From contig NW_003546653.1 in NCBI RefSeq assembly GCF_000090795.2, positions 4,278-68,277 of the forward strand: a stretch of 64,000 nucleotides of DNA. Direction: 5' to 3'. The translations under genes and the position numbers were made by a program. Shown piece after piece: positions 15,901-27,652 of the stretch. The notes below the pieces were generated by a model, which worked only from the letters and a program-made list of their open reading frames with translations, made no database searches and had not been told where the DNA came from. Source of the DNA: Amphimedon queenslandica (Eukaryota > Porifera > Demospongiae > Haplosclerida > Niphatidae). Each line of letters opens with the position of its first letter. Within the stretch, counting starts at the first letter, position 1.

Positions 15901-18900
15901 TAATTCAGAAGATAATATGCTTATAGAACATCAATACTTGTAGCATACGGAGTGAATTTTAATATTAAAGCTTTATGCTGTTACAGTGCATGCTAGTCTT
16001 ACCCCAATGACGTCAGCAGAATCAACTCTCTCATTCCCCACGCCCACATCATGACAGTCCACATACTGAGCATCAGGGAGCCATGTGTTCACAAGAGCAG
16101 CGTTTCTTCCTGGGCTGGTGGGCGGGGGAGACTGCTCCTTCGCTGGCTCATCAAACGGGTTAGCGCCTTGAGGATCAGTGAACGGCTGCTTATCTAAAAA
16201 TATATTTAAAATGTAAGTTAATTTTTTAAAGTAAATACATAATTGGCTATTATATATAATTGTCGGCATATGTGATGTTGACCACACCCCTCTGGGGTGT
16301 TGTCTCTTTTTTCGGGAGAGACACACTTCTCCTCACCAGCAGGTCCTCCACCACTAGCTCCTGCAGTCACTCCTCCGAATGGCGGGCCTGGATGACCTTT
16401 CCTTCGTGCCTCGTCCGTCATAGGCGCTGATGCAGTAGATTCTCCAGCAGTAGTAGATGCTCCGGTGCCTTTGCTTGCTGTGTCGTTCTTTTTCCTCTGT
16501 GGCATTTCTTCATCGCAGGAATGCGGCTCGGAGCTGCTCTTTGTAGGAGGTGCTGATACGGCAATGGGCGTGGCTCCACAAGGCCCCTCCTCCTTTTTAT
16601 TGCTCTCTTCCTTGCTGCTACTGCACTCTCCTTCCTTTGCCTTCTCTAAGTCTTCAGCCTTCTTGCTGCTACATTCTTCTTCTTTCTTCTTTCCTTCCTT
16701 GCTGCTACTGCATTCTTCTTCTTTTGCTTTCTCTTTGGTCTCCTTGCTGCTGCTACACTCCTTCTCTTCTTGTTCCATTTCTTTAGCCTCCTTGCTGTTG
16801 CTACACTCTTCCTCGTTCTTTCCTTCTTTGCTGCTGCTACTACATTCTTCTTTCTTCTTCTTCTTGCTGCTACATTCCTCCTCTTCCCCTTTCATCCCTA
16901 CATTATCATTTGACAATGACTCGAGTTGACTTTCTTCTATTACACCACCATTGGAGGATTCTGGAGCCCCGCCTTCCATTAATTCATCCTTCCCATCTTT
17001 GACAATTTCCTCATTACCTTCCTTCTCTTCATCAGGTTTTTCTGCTTCAAAGATATTACCCTCGTCACCTTGTGTTTCCAGTTTATCAGTGATTTCATTC
17101 CCTTTATCAATGTCTAATAGATTCTCCATACTTTTATCTGAGCGAGGTGGTTTGACGGGTGGAGGTTGTAAACGTAACTGGCTCCGTCGTCGTGTCTCGC
17201 CCGTACCGAGGACGACAATCGATCTCAAAGGACCTATTGTGTTGTGTGTGAATGGGCGGGGCTCCAGTGAGAGGTGTGGTCACATTCTAACAGAAATGTC
17301 TTGCATGCACAGATTTAAAATTTTCGAGGCCATGGGCCAACTAGGAGGACACTTGCCATTACAAATGCAAGATATAAGCATAAGAAGTTAAACATTATTT
17401 TTAAGTGCCACACCCCTCGAAAATTTTAATTATTATTGATAATAATAAATTACCAGGTTCATTTTCTTCGTTCGCTGCTGGAGTTTCCTCATTCTCTTCT
17501 TCCTCAGGAGATTTGGGTCTACAAAATAAATATTTTGATAACTGGACATACTATACTGCTAGTACTACGCAAATAAATTTTGTGCATGTTAATTATGTGC
17601 TCATATTTTATTATAGTACTCTGTGTTTGTATAATAATCAAATAGTTACAATACATACTAATTGTCCTACATGAAGATATATTATATCATTTTTGAATCT
17701 TAAACTGCTACAATAAAATATTCGTGCTAATTTGGCATCGGTTAGCTAAACATGCCAGTGTTCATTGTTTGTTGATGCTGTGAGCTATGTTTGTACATGG
17801 AGGATCTACCTCATTCCAAGTGTTGCAGCTTCGTCAAGATCTTCATCATCAACGTCTTCATCGTCGGCATACATCACACTCTGCGCTGGATCAACTGAGC
17901 TGAATGTACTCTGCATGTCGTCATCACTATGAGGGAAAGAAAGAGAGAGAAATTCAGTGAGAGAGAAAGAGAGGGTACATGCATAATATGCAATACATAT
18001 AGGAGTGGAAGAGAGAAGGGCAGAAAAAAATGACATTCACATCACTCACGTGTCTTTTCCCTCCTTCTGGAACTCGGCCTCTAATGTTATCCCAAGCAGG
18101 GACTTGCTGATCTTCCTAGAGACAGGCTTGAAATTCATTTCTAGAGCATGTCTGATGAGAGAGACAAAGACACACAATGCATTTAATTTTTTAATTAATA
18201 TCAGGAGCAAACCTTGCTGAAGGTATCCCTGCATACTCTGCCATGTCACAGTTGAAGGAAGCAAGAATCTTCTTTCCATTCTTGTCCTCCTAACAACAAA
18301 GAACAACCAAAAATAAACAAAGACAATAGCAGACTTTAGATAAACTGATATAACACACAACACTTTGTCGCTAACGTTTTCAATGTAATACTTGTATTCC
18401 TTTTCCTCAAACTCCTGCTTCTTGCCATCCTATAAGGAATTACACAGATTATACAACTGCTACAAAGTCTGTAGGTGTGCTTCTGACAGTTGCACTACAC
18501 ATGTAGTATTGTGTAAGCTATTGAAGTGTTAGTATAGATAATAGGAGCTGCTTCCTAATTCTGATACTATAGCAAATAGTGTGAATATTTTAATATGATG
18601 CATAAGATTAAATTCCTTGTGTATTTGACACTAGAATCAGCTATTATGAATCCCTTATCAAAAGGTCAAGGAAAGTGTAATGAGTATTGAGTATAACTTG
18701 AAGTCATTCATGATTTATATGGGAATAGCACTTGTAGGGTTTATCCCAGGAGTGTCTGTGTGGTAACATCAGTAAATGAATAAATAGGCTTTTATTCATG
18801 GGTCATTGCTAGTTTCAAAATGATGAAGCAGAATGTATGGGCTATGGTTATTGTTTTTAAAATGCAACAATGGTTTTAATACTGCTTGACTTAATATCAA

Positions 18901-19567
18901 ACTAAACCACAATGTCAATGACAACTATAAAGTTCAATGATGATATGTTTGGATAGTATTACAATAATTATACACTTACTCTGTAGAGCGTGACAATCAA
19001 TGAGGCTGAGATTGGTGGATCAAAAACAGCACGACCATCAGCACCATTAGGCCCTCTATCCTCAGTAACAACAAACTCAACCTATTCAATGAAGAGAATC
19101 TAATTTCTATTGTGCTGTAAAGTTTATTAATGATTTTAAAAAATAATTAATAATAAATAAAAATAATAATCACTTACATCCGACGATTGGACTCTCCTGT
19201 GACTTCTAAGCCAAATTACCCTCAAACTTCCAGGACGCCTAGAAATAGATGAAACAGGGGTCATAAAGAGAAGAGATAGTTTGAAGGGCAGCCCCTCCCC
19301 TTCCACTGGTAGCAAAAACTCAAAAGTGATCTCAAATAGTTCCCTATCTGACCAAACTAATCCCATCTCTCCCCCTCTCTCAATAGCGCGTATGCATGTA
19401 AGTGATCTATTGGTGGTTGCTAATATCTTTGCTTGAGTGTATTGAAGCTAATTGACTCACCATGTCCCGTTACAAGTCAAGTCGATATACTCAAATGTCG
19501 AGGTGAAACGAAATTGGGTAGCGGACTTGCCAGCCCTCTTGACTTTACGTGCAAATCTTTTTGCCAT
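12989..19567 (-). CDS. NT-C2 / nucleoredoxin-like thioredoxin / coiled-coil / PH fusion protein
   Basis: Twenty-two exons: 19461-19567, 19178-19238, 18980-19081, 18376-18429, 18213-18289, 18050-18151, 17810-17926, 17454-17518, 16337-17233, 16003-16193, 15252-15310, 15097-15159, 14913-15014, 14789-14837, 14318-14500, 14239-14268, 14157-14189, 13824-14000, 13710-13778, 13534-13664, 13265-13402 and 12989-13052; every junction is in phase (956 residues). Residues 1-170 are an EHBP1-type NT-C2 domain (membrane binding), followed by an acidic stretch. Residues 229-527 are low-complexity, including ECSSSKE repeats. NPF near 537 is an EH-domain ligand. A thioredoxin fold spans about 575-690 with the redox site WCPPC (C599, C602) and cis-proline segment SIPLLVI. 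Residues 755-846 are coiled coil; 847-945 a PH domain with basic KKGAK and FRRRYF. The thioredoxin fold crosses the exon 10/11 junction, so the fusion is not two genes. Function is unknown; a redox-active endocytic adaptor is inferred. Confidence 0.85.
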
Positions 19568-19720
19568 GATGTGCTGTGTAGCTCGTCTCCTGGACTGGGT
19601 ACAGGGACAACTGCGTCTTTTTTAAGCTGGAAGAGAGACGCCCTACCTCTTATCACTCTGCAGCAAAGATAATGAATTTAATTTTAATATTGTAATTAAA
19701 CACCTTTTTTGGTGACAAAG
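19568..19720. promoter_or_regulatory. Bidirectional promoter, fusion gene / TBCA, with a YY1-like start element
   Basis: The start codons are 153 bp apart. The TBCA start lies in CAAAGATGGCGG, matching the vertebrate YY1 core that often overlaps start codons of TATA-less housekeeping genes. Activity here is inferred. Confidence 0.45.
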
Positions 19721-20395
19721 ATGGCGGATGTGAAGAGGGTTAGAACCATTAAAATCAAGACTGGCGTAGTGAAGAGGTATTTGTTGAGTCTGCAGTGGCT
19801 TTTATGTTTCTTTATTTAAGGTTGTCGAAAGAGAAGAACATGTACATCAAAGAGGCTGAAAAACAAGAGGAGAAAATCCAGAAAATGACAGAAGAGGGTC
19901 GCGATGAATATGACATTCGTAAACAAGTATATAACTATTAGTATTATCACTTATTTTATTTTATTGATTTTAGAAAGAAGTGCTAGCAGAGTCACACAGT
20001 ATGATACCAGACATAGAAAGACAATTAGAAATGGCACATAATGAATTATCGAAATTACTGGTGATCCTTCTCCTCTCCTTCCCCCTCTCTCCCTCCCCCT
20101 AGACTCTTTCTCTTCCTCTCTCTCTTATCTCTTCACTTCCTCTTTCTCTTATCTCTTCACTTGTATGTATTGCTTATATATCTTTCCCTATCCTTAATTT
20201 TGTTTACTCCAAGAGGTTATGGGATTTGCTTGAATTTACAAACACATAATGTAACCAGCTTTGATAGTTGTACTATAGCTATTTCTCTTGTTCTGTTATC
20301 TTACCGGTCACTCTCTTTAGGAAACAGAAACTGATCTTGCTGACACGGAAGAATACAAGGTTGCAACTGAGCTCTTAAAAACTATAGCAGTTTGA
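19721..20395 (+). CDS. TBCA: Tubulin-folding cofactor A
   Basis: Four exons: 19721-19776, 19821-19926, 19974-20060 and 20321-20395, giving 107 residues (human TBCA 108). It captures beta-tubulin released from the CCT chaperonin. Family features: MADVKRVRTIKIKTGVVKRL opening, then KEKNMYIKEAEKQEEKIQKM, then a helical segment with PDIERQLEMA, forming the expected three-helix bundle; it is highly charged with no membrane segment. NOL6 follows on the same strand only 155 bp after its stop, so the intervening sequence must hold both the TBCA 3' end and the NOL6 promoter. Confidence 0.93.
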
Positions 20396-20550
20396 ATGAG
20401 AAAGAACATAATACAATACAAAAATACATATAAATAATTGTGATAGTGTCTAGTTAGTAATAATAGTTAATTAACCATCATTAATGAAGTTTTGATTTTA
20501 ACCCTTTCTCTGCTGTTTTCTGACCACGTGCGATCACATTTTCGCTCAGT

Positions 20551-22514
20551 ATGAAGAGAAAACAAAATAAAAAGGTAAATAAGCCAACATATTGACTACA
20601 AACTTTCCTATTGTATAGCAATCGGCTGTTTTAGAAGGAAAGGGATCACGTGGTGGTCAGGATCCTGGCCTAGGCCCCCCTCCTGCTAAAAAGAAGCCAT
20701 CTGGTCTCTACAAGCCTCCAACACATGAAGAGCTACAAACGCTCAAAGAAACGGAGTCATTGTTTAGGACAAACCTCATTAAACTACAAGTGGGCCTGAT
20801 TAATTAATTTGTGGGTGTAACCGTAATTAATTAATTATTATTATCATTATTGTAGATTACCGAATTAATTTCTGAGGTGAAGCCAAATAGCTCAAAAGAG
20901 GCGAGTGAGGCTCTTGAGACGTTTCTTCATAAATTAAAATCAGAGCTCTCATCTATAAAGACTACCGAGCGTTTAAAGGTATAATCATTATGCTCCAATG
21001 ATGTTTTTATGCATTTGATGTGTTTATTTTTAATTGTTTATGTTGGCTATACAAGGTTTCCCATGGGATCTCTTGTGCAGCTTCTTGTCATTGGATTGTC
21101 AAGTTGCTAAAAAATTGGGCTAAAGTCCCTGTACTATAGTACAGGGTCTTTGACCAAATTTGATCAAAAATGATTAGGAGAGAATTCTTGATTTTTATAG
21201 TTTTTTCTGATCCATATACATGTTCTTATGTTGTGTAGCAAGTTTGGGCTGATTCCGATCAACATTGGATTTTTTTAAATTTATAAAGCTGCTCAAAAAT
21301 TGGGCCAAAGTCCCTGTACATATAGTGCTTTTCAGTTCATTTAGCATGCTTCCTGCCTCTATATCTCATTATGTAGTTTTATGTCTTTTTAGTTATCTGA
21401 GGGGCTGCGGCTCTTGCCAAAGATGATTAAGTATCCGTTAAGTTTCCCTCCCTCACCCAATATTAAAGGTCACTTTGAGTTCTCACCTCCTTCAAAGATA
21501 AAGGTCACCGGGAGCTACCTCCTAGAGACAAACCTGAAGACATCTCCCAATGTTAACCTAACCGTTGAGATACCACGAGTAAGAGTATGGTATTATAATA
21601 AGGCTGTCAACTTAGCATGCTTTATGAGAAACCGGGAGAAGAAAGAGAGAGAGCATATAGTAATTATAATATACGTAATACTTGTAGGAATGTCTTCAAG
21701 AGAAGGATTACATGAATTATCGTGTATTCCACAAAAGAGCTCTTTATCTCTCGATTATTGCCGGCCATCTCATCAAGAAGAGGAAACTGATATCGTCTCT
21801 GGATTTCACTTATGATCTCAACTATCCTCTACTCCCAATACTAACACTGACTCCTAAAGGTATGATGATGACACTAATAATAGTAATAAGTAGGAATAGC
21901 AAGGGATATACAGTAGGCTATTTTTATCAATGGAATTAGTACATATGAATCTAATTTGTATGTGAACTGCTGTATTTAGTTTATTTAAAATCTTTCTTCT
22001 TTAGACTCCAGTCAGTTTACTGTGTACATTCACACTACCATACCAGCTGATACCTTCCCATTGACAAAGCTTCTACCAAGCAAGAGTAACGTACGTCGTT
22101 TCGCTCGACCATTTCCTTTTGGAGAGAAGGAGGAGGAGGAAAGAGAGTGTGATCATGAAGGTAGGCTAATCAGTATGACAATAACAGTTTTGAAAAAAAG
22201 GAGTGAGAGATTAATCATGAAAATGGTTTGTGCATTGTATTGAGTTTGCTGATGATTTTCATTCATAATGCTATGTTGTACTGTCATGATTAATTCTTAC
22301 TATAAGACATGATAAACATTCGTCTCTATTTTCATTTTTCCCAGATCTTCCTCCTCTTCCCACTCCTCACTACAACTCTGCTATCCTCCTTGAGATGGGA
22401 TCACGGGAGAAACACCTTGAAGAACTGTACTCTGCTTCTGCTGTTGACTGTCCCTCCATTACTGAGGCCACTCTATTGTGTAAGACATGGCTGCACCAGA
22501 GAGGCCTTGACCAG

Positions 22515-22549
<35 letters not shown>

Positions 22550-25500
22550 TATTATTATAAAACAATAATTAATACATGTAGAAAACTAATCTTTAATGCT
22601 ACATTCAGTTATTCACTATGTTTATCATCATTCTTATTGATCTACTCTGTGATATAATAACAAAGTATCATTGTATGCATAGTTGGCATACACTATTGTC
22701 TTTTTATTATTTTAGGGTTATGGTGGATTCACTGGCTTTCATGCTTCAATGGTTCTGCTATATCTCCTGAGACAGAGGAAACTGAATCATTTCATGAGTA
22801 GCTATCAAGTTTTTAGGATATTCCTACAGTTTCTAGGTAACGTACGCCATGTTTATGTGTGATCTTGTTAATCTTGGCAACCCTAGCCAACAGCAACTGG
22901 GACGAGAGAGGGATAAGCCTGGGGGATAGAGAGAACTATCCTTCACTGGTAAGTAGAAGATATCACATAATGCTTTATTGTCAAGCAGCAAAATTTTTGT
23001 GGATTTATTTTTAAATGAATTTTTCACAGAAATAAATTTTGTGAATTTGCAATGTTAGTGCCACACATTTAATGGTGATTGAATATTTATTGGAGCTTTA
23101 ATTTTGCGGTTGAATTTGTGAAAAGTTAAGCTCCTTGAAGATAAAGCGCTATGCTGTACGCTATTCGTATACTTTTGTATTTTTTAGCCATCAATAGATG
23201 AGTTTCATTCTTCATTTCCCATTGTCTTTATTGATTCTTCTGGTTACCTAAATCTAACAGCACACACTTCACTCCATCAGTATCACGCCCTCAGACAGGA
23301 GGCTGGGCTCTGTCACGCCCTCCTTGACAAATCAGACGGGAGCTTTGGAAGCGTGTTTTTGAAACCCGTTAAACCTGTTTTGAAATACGATGCATTGTGC
23401 AAGTAAGCAAAGGGTAGCGTGTGTACATGTTATTTGAACTGTAAAACTATATGCTTTTTCTTTAATTATTCAGGTTTGATCTCTCTGCTGGTAATATAAA
23501 AGGCTCTCCATTGTTTGACAGAAACAGTGACAAGTGGGAGGAGCTTGTTTTTGATTTTGGTGGGTGGGTATGGCCAGGAGTGCTTGATGAAGTGATGCGT
23601 GTAATTGATAAAGGATTAGAGGGACGTGTACAATTGATTAGTCAATTACCAGTCAAGCGGAACAAAGTAACACCTTGACATTATCCATTTATTTATTTTT
23701 AATTATTAATCTATTTCCAGTGGGCAGTTACAGCTGTCTCCCCCACGTTGGCTGGCTCTGATGTTACACTGGGTCTTATATTCAATACTGAGAGAGTCTA
23801 TGAGCCTCTTATAATGGGACCACCAGCAGACAGCAATGAAGTATATACCATGTACATGTAACACTTATTTCTCATGGATACTACCTACTTTTGCTGATGG
23901 TTTGTTTCATAAAGTTAAATTCCATCAAAATTCATATGCCACATCTTGTGTGTTCTGTATTTTAGCTTACATGTTAAAAACTCTCTCTTAGGCGTCTACT
24001 TTCAGAAGTTTTTGGGGTGAAAAGTCAGAGCTGAGAAGATTTCCTGATGGGAGTATAAACGAGGCTGTGCTCTGGACAGAGGAAAAAGGAGAGGGGGAGA
24101 AGAGGAACGTCCCACGTCTGATCATTGACCACATTTTGAAAAGACACACCCATATAGAGGGTGTGGTCTTAACACACAACACTCTCGACTCTCTATTGAG
24201 TTCTGGAAAAGGGTATGCTTTTTATTGTGATAAATTATCAATGATATGAATGATATGTGTTTTGTATGTTGTGATGTGTTTTTCTTTTAGCTCAATAGAT
24301 ACAAGAGAGGGCGTGTCTGTGGGTGTGGTCAATGCTTTTATTGAGTTAAGTCGTGAGTTGCGTCAGTTAAAGGACCTCCCACTTGAGATAGCAACTGTCA
24401 AAGGAGCTTCACCGATATTCTGTCACACTGAGGTATTTAAGAACTGGTTTTTTAATTATATTTTCATTCTTTCTCTCATAGGTACATCCTCCTTTACCAT
24501 GGAATGGCAAGTCTTCCTCTAAAGTCCGCTCCCTTCCCCTCCCTCTCGTACAAGATCACTGTCTCCACCCGTCCTGTGACGTGACCACGCCCACCCTCAC
24601 CCCTTGTTTCCATGGTAACCCACCCACTCACTACCCGTTCACTAATTACCCGCCTCCCTTGCAGTTGTCATGGAGATGGAGGCTAGCGGGAAGTGGCCCG
24701 ACTCACCGGACGCCATTGATAACATTAAAACAGCTTTTTATTTATCAATATCCAGTTCACTTAGGAAACAGCATGGGCTTATTACAGGGACTTCTAAAGA
24801 CTATATTGACATACTTAAGGTACTCAGTCAATTAAATAATAATGAAGTTTTATCCAAAAGTTTTTATGTAGTTATTTTTAAAATTATTTTAGTTGGTAGT
24901 TACAAATGTCTCAAGTTTTATTTAAGTTCTTTATTAAATATTAATCAAGTTTTATCTTGCACATGTACATGTATGTACATATGTACATGTATCTACTTTT
25001 TTTACCAGAAAGGGTATGTTTTTCGTCTCACTATATTCTATCTTCGTGAGGTGAGTATACTGAATGATTTGAGGACTCCACAGTCTCTCAGTAAAGCAAA
25101 GGGACTGGAGAAGGACTGCATTAGTAAACCACTACTGGTATCAACTCTCAACGGGTAATCCATAAAAATGTGCACATGTAATATACATGATACATGTACT
25201 TGTAATACTATTTTTATTATTTTAATGTTCCTTGTAGATTACACAATCAGTTTCCTGCTTATAGTCTTGGGACTCGTCTCTGCAAGAAGTGGGTGTGTTC
25301 TCACCTTCTGACCAATCAGATTCCAGACGAGGCCGTAGAACTTCTTGTTGCTCATTTGTTTCTTCATCCAGGCCCTTACCTGGTTCCTGGGTAAGTAAGG
25401 GCTGGGCTGACCCTGTAATTAACTGTTAATTATTTTTTAATTATTCTATATTATTTTATGATTATTCTGTATAGCTCTTCAGTATGTGTCCTGCTGAGGT

Positions 25501-26777
25501 TCTTCGATCTTTTACTGTCTCATGACTGGCCACGTGATCCTCTCTTAGTCGATCTTAATAATCAATTAAATGGTATGTTTGATATTAGTATTATTATTGA
25601 CTTTGCCTTTTTTATAGACGAGACCACATCGGAAATTATTTCTTCTTTTAGTAAGGATAGGGAGAGACAGCCGCTCATGTTTATAGCCACACCTCTTGAC
25701 CACACCTCCAAGCTAACTAAAGACAGACCGTCTGCCCCGGTAATGGGTAGATTATTGACGCTGGCTAAAGCATCCCTCAATTTACTGACCAATCAGATTG
25801 ACTCCCTCCAAATTGGGCGGGAATCTCCTGACTTTAAGGCAAGTGAGATTTTTAATAATGAATTAAAATTATTATTATTTTAATAGCAAATATTTCGTTC
25901 TCCTCTCACTGATTATCACCTTCTCATTCATCTTGACGAGTCAAAAGTCCCACGCCTTCAAACTGGTAGAGTGTCGTCAGTGGATGGTCACCATTACTCT
26001 CACCTCCCGATAGTTCAGTTTGATCCGGTCCATTTGTATGTACAAGCATTAGAAGTTAGTCATTAATAGTATAAAATAGCTGAGAGAGAATTGCACTTTA
26101 AAATGTTTTTATGTAGAAAATTTTATTCTGATCAAAAACAATAGGTGCTAAAAATCGGGCCAAAGTCCCTAATAGTTCAGGGACTTTGGCCATATTTTGC
26201 CTAAATTGAGGAGAGAATTCTCCATTTTTAATAATTTTTTCTGATACAGATATATGTTCTTATGTTGTGCAGCAAGTTTGAGCTGATTCCGATCAAAATT
26301 GGATTTTTTACAAATTTTTAAAGTTGCTCATAAATCAAGCCAAAGAGCCTATACTATAATTATGTACTATAATTATATTACATTATGTGTGAACATTTTA
26401 TTAAATAAGTTGTTGTTCATCTTTAGTCTGCATACTCTAATCTGGCAATGTTCTTTTACGACAAACATGGTGGAAGCGTCATTGGCGTGCTCTGGAAACA
26501 AGCAGCTTTCAAGCCACACCCATTTAAAGTAAACCACACCTTCTCTTTATCATTCAATTTAATTTTTGAACTTTAATAGCCGAATGGCATGCAATGTCGT
26601 GTAACAATCAGTAAATCAGAATCAAAGGTATAATAATAATATTAATTATGCATGATTATTAATTAGTTGCTATAGTTACTCGTTGCACCTGATAAAGAGG
26701 TGATAATTAGTGACATGATGATACTAGGAGATGGACTTGTAAGAAATATCGAGGTGCTTGAAACTCGTCCTTCTTGA
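20551..26777 (+). CDS. NOL6: Nucleolar protein 6 (Nrap/UTP22)
   Basis: Part of the UTP-C module of the small-subunit processome, acting in early 18S rRNA processing in the nucleolus. Twenty-four exons, first 20551-20574 (8 codons), then 20619-20789, 20856-20978, 21393-21578, 21688-21859, 22005-22160, 22345-22514, 22716-22836, 22887-22948, 23188-23402, 23474-23666, 23721-23840, 23992-24212, 24291-24432, 24482-24614, 24665-24819, 25009-25154, 25238-25390, 25475-25572, 25618-25838, 25887-26054, 26427-26528, 26580-26627 and 26676-26777: 1133 residues (human 1146). Landmarks matching human: YKPPTHEELQTLKETE, VTGSYLLETNLK, FHKRALYL, LLPSKSNVR, GGFTGFHASMVL, FWGEKSELRRFPDGSI, DWPRDPLLVDLNNQL, VIGVLWKQAAFKPHPFK. 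The tandem nucleotidyltransferase-like domains are non-catalytic in this family. Intron 20 uses a GC donor; introns 3 and 21 carry long tandem repeats. Confidence 0.96.
21045..21345. repeat. Long tandem repeat (family B) in NOL6 intron 3
   Basis: About one and a half units carrying CTGTACTATAGTACAGGG (here intact), GAGAGAATTCT, CTTATGTTGTGTAG and GAGCTGATTCCGATC-like stretches (GGGCTGATTCCGATC here). Same family at 26130, 43140, 55270 and 63770. Confidence 0.8.
26120..26350. repeat. Long tandem repeat (family B) in NOL6 intron 21
   Basis: About 1.3 units with GGGCCAAAGTCCC, GAGAGAATTCTCC, CTTATGTTGTGCAGC and GAGCTGATTCCGATC. The palindrome centre is degraded here. Confidence 0.78.
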
Positions 26778-26786
26778 GGTGTGATC

Positions 26787-27225
26787 TTATCTTCTTGCTG
26801 TTTTGGTGGTACTGATGTACAGGACTGTAAAAGATATAAATTTTGTACGCTAATAACATGAAAATTATTTGTGACATTAAATATCAAAATTATTGTTTGT
26901 ATTAATTAATTAATTATTAACCATTGTTTCCTCGTATGAAAGCATCTCCATACTTGTTCTTAAGCTATAAATAGATATTAGAGCATCAATTTTGAAGGTC
27001 AGGCAGTTCTTATACCTGTCCTCCTATGTACTCTTCAGTCTGTTCAAGAGCTATGTTCATGTAGCCATCGAGACATGCTAAGATACCTATCGGAGATCAC
27101 GTGATTTGTTCTCTCCAAATATGCAGGGTCCTACCTCTGTAATCTACCCCGGAATTGAGTTTGACGACTACAGGACGACCAGCTATCTGCTTTAGGAAAT
27201 CGTTGGGAGTTCTCTTTCTGCTCAT
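26787..27225 (-). CDS. LSM6: U6 snRNA-associated Sm-like protein LSm6
   Basis: Ring subunit of LSm2-8 (U6 snRNA) and LSm1-7 (mRNA decay). Four exons: 27135-27225, 27016-27086, 26922-26964 and 26787-26824, giving 80 residues, exactly the human length. The Sm1 motif runs through GRPVVVKLNSGVDYRG and CLDGYMNIALEQTEEY; the Sm2 motif is IRGNNVLYIS. The C-terminus TTKTARR differs slightly from the human QKRRM. The stop codon at 26787-26789 is 9 bp from the NOL6 stop on the opposite strand, so the two mRNAs must overlap at their 3' ends. Confidence 0.95.
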
Positions 27226-27652
27226 TTCTACCAAAAAATGAAAAAAAAGAAGCGTATAGATATAATATCAACACGTGGGTAGACCACACCTTATTAATTA
27301 TTAAGAAAAATACCCAATTTATGCCTATAAAAATTAATAACAATTATATTTTTATCATTATTTTTTTGCTTGGGCTTATTTTCCCAGAAAAATTTAGTGC
27401 GAATTTTTTCCGCGAACATTTTAGCGGGTATTTTCCCAGGAATTTTTTTAGGTAAAATAATTTTGCTTATTATTAATTTTTGCCACTTTTTTGGTGGAAA
27501 TTTTTTTAGCTGGGATTTTCCTGGGAACATTAATTTAAGCGGGTATTCTGCCGAGAAAATTAACAAGAATATCCGGAAGTATACGTAAACAACGTGGTAT
27601 TGTTTATTTTCAATAAAGGTGTGGTCATGTCGTTATAGCAACCACCATACAA
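27226..27652. promoter_or_regulatory. Divergent region LSM6 / TPR gene with degenerate repeat
   Basis: This 427-bp divergent spacer holds both promoters. The middle (about 27370-27560) is a degenerate repeat with units like GCGGGTATTTTCCCAGG and long T runs. GACCACACC (27283) and AGGTGTGGTC (27617) flank it next to the two start sites as an inverted motif pair. Confidence 0.45.

Noticed and set aside
16465-16929. 154-residue plus-strand ORF rich in Ser, Leu and Phe
   Set aside because: It is the antisense of the Glu/Lys/Ser-rich exon 9 of the fusion gene; low-complexity coding sequence leaves the other strand open.
12989-19567. Two separate genes (an EHBP1-like gene and a thioredoxin-PH gene)
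   Set aside because: The thioredoxin fold starts in exon 10 with the NPF motif and continues in exon 11, and there is no stop, promoter-like spacer or start codon between the parts.
21414-21815. 133-residue ORF as a separate gene
   Set aside because: It begins in NOL6 exon 4 and reads through the donor site into the intron; only 21393-21578 is coding.
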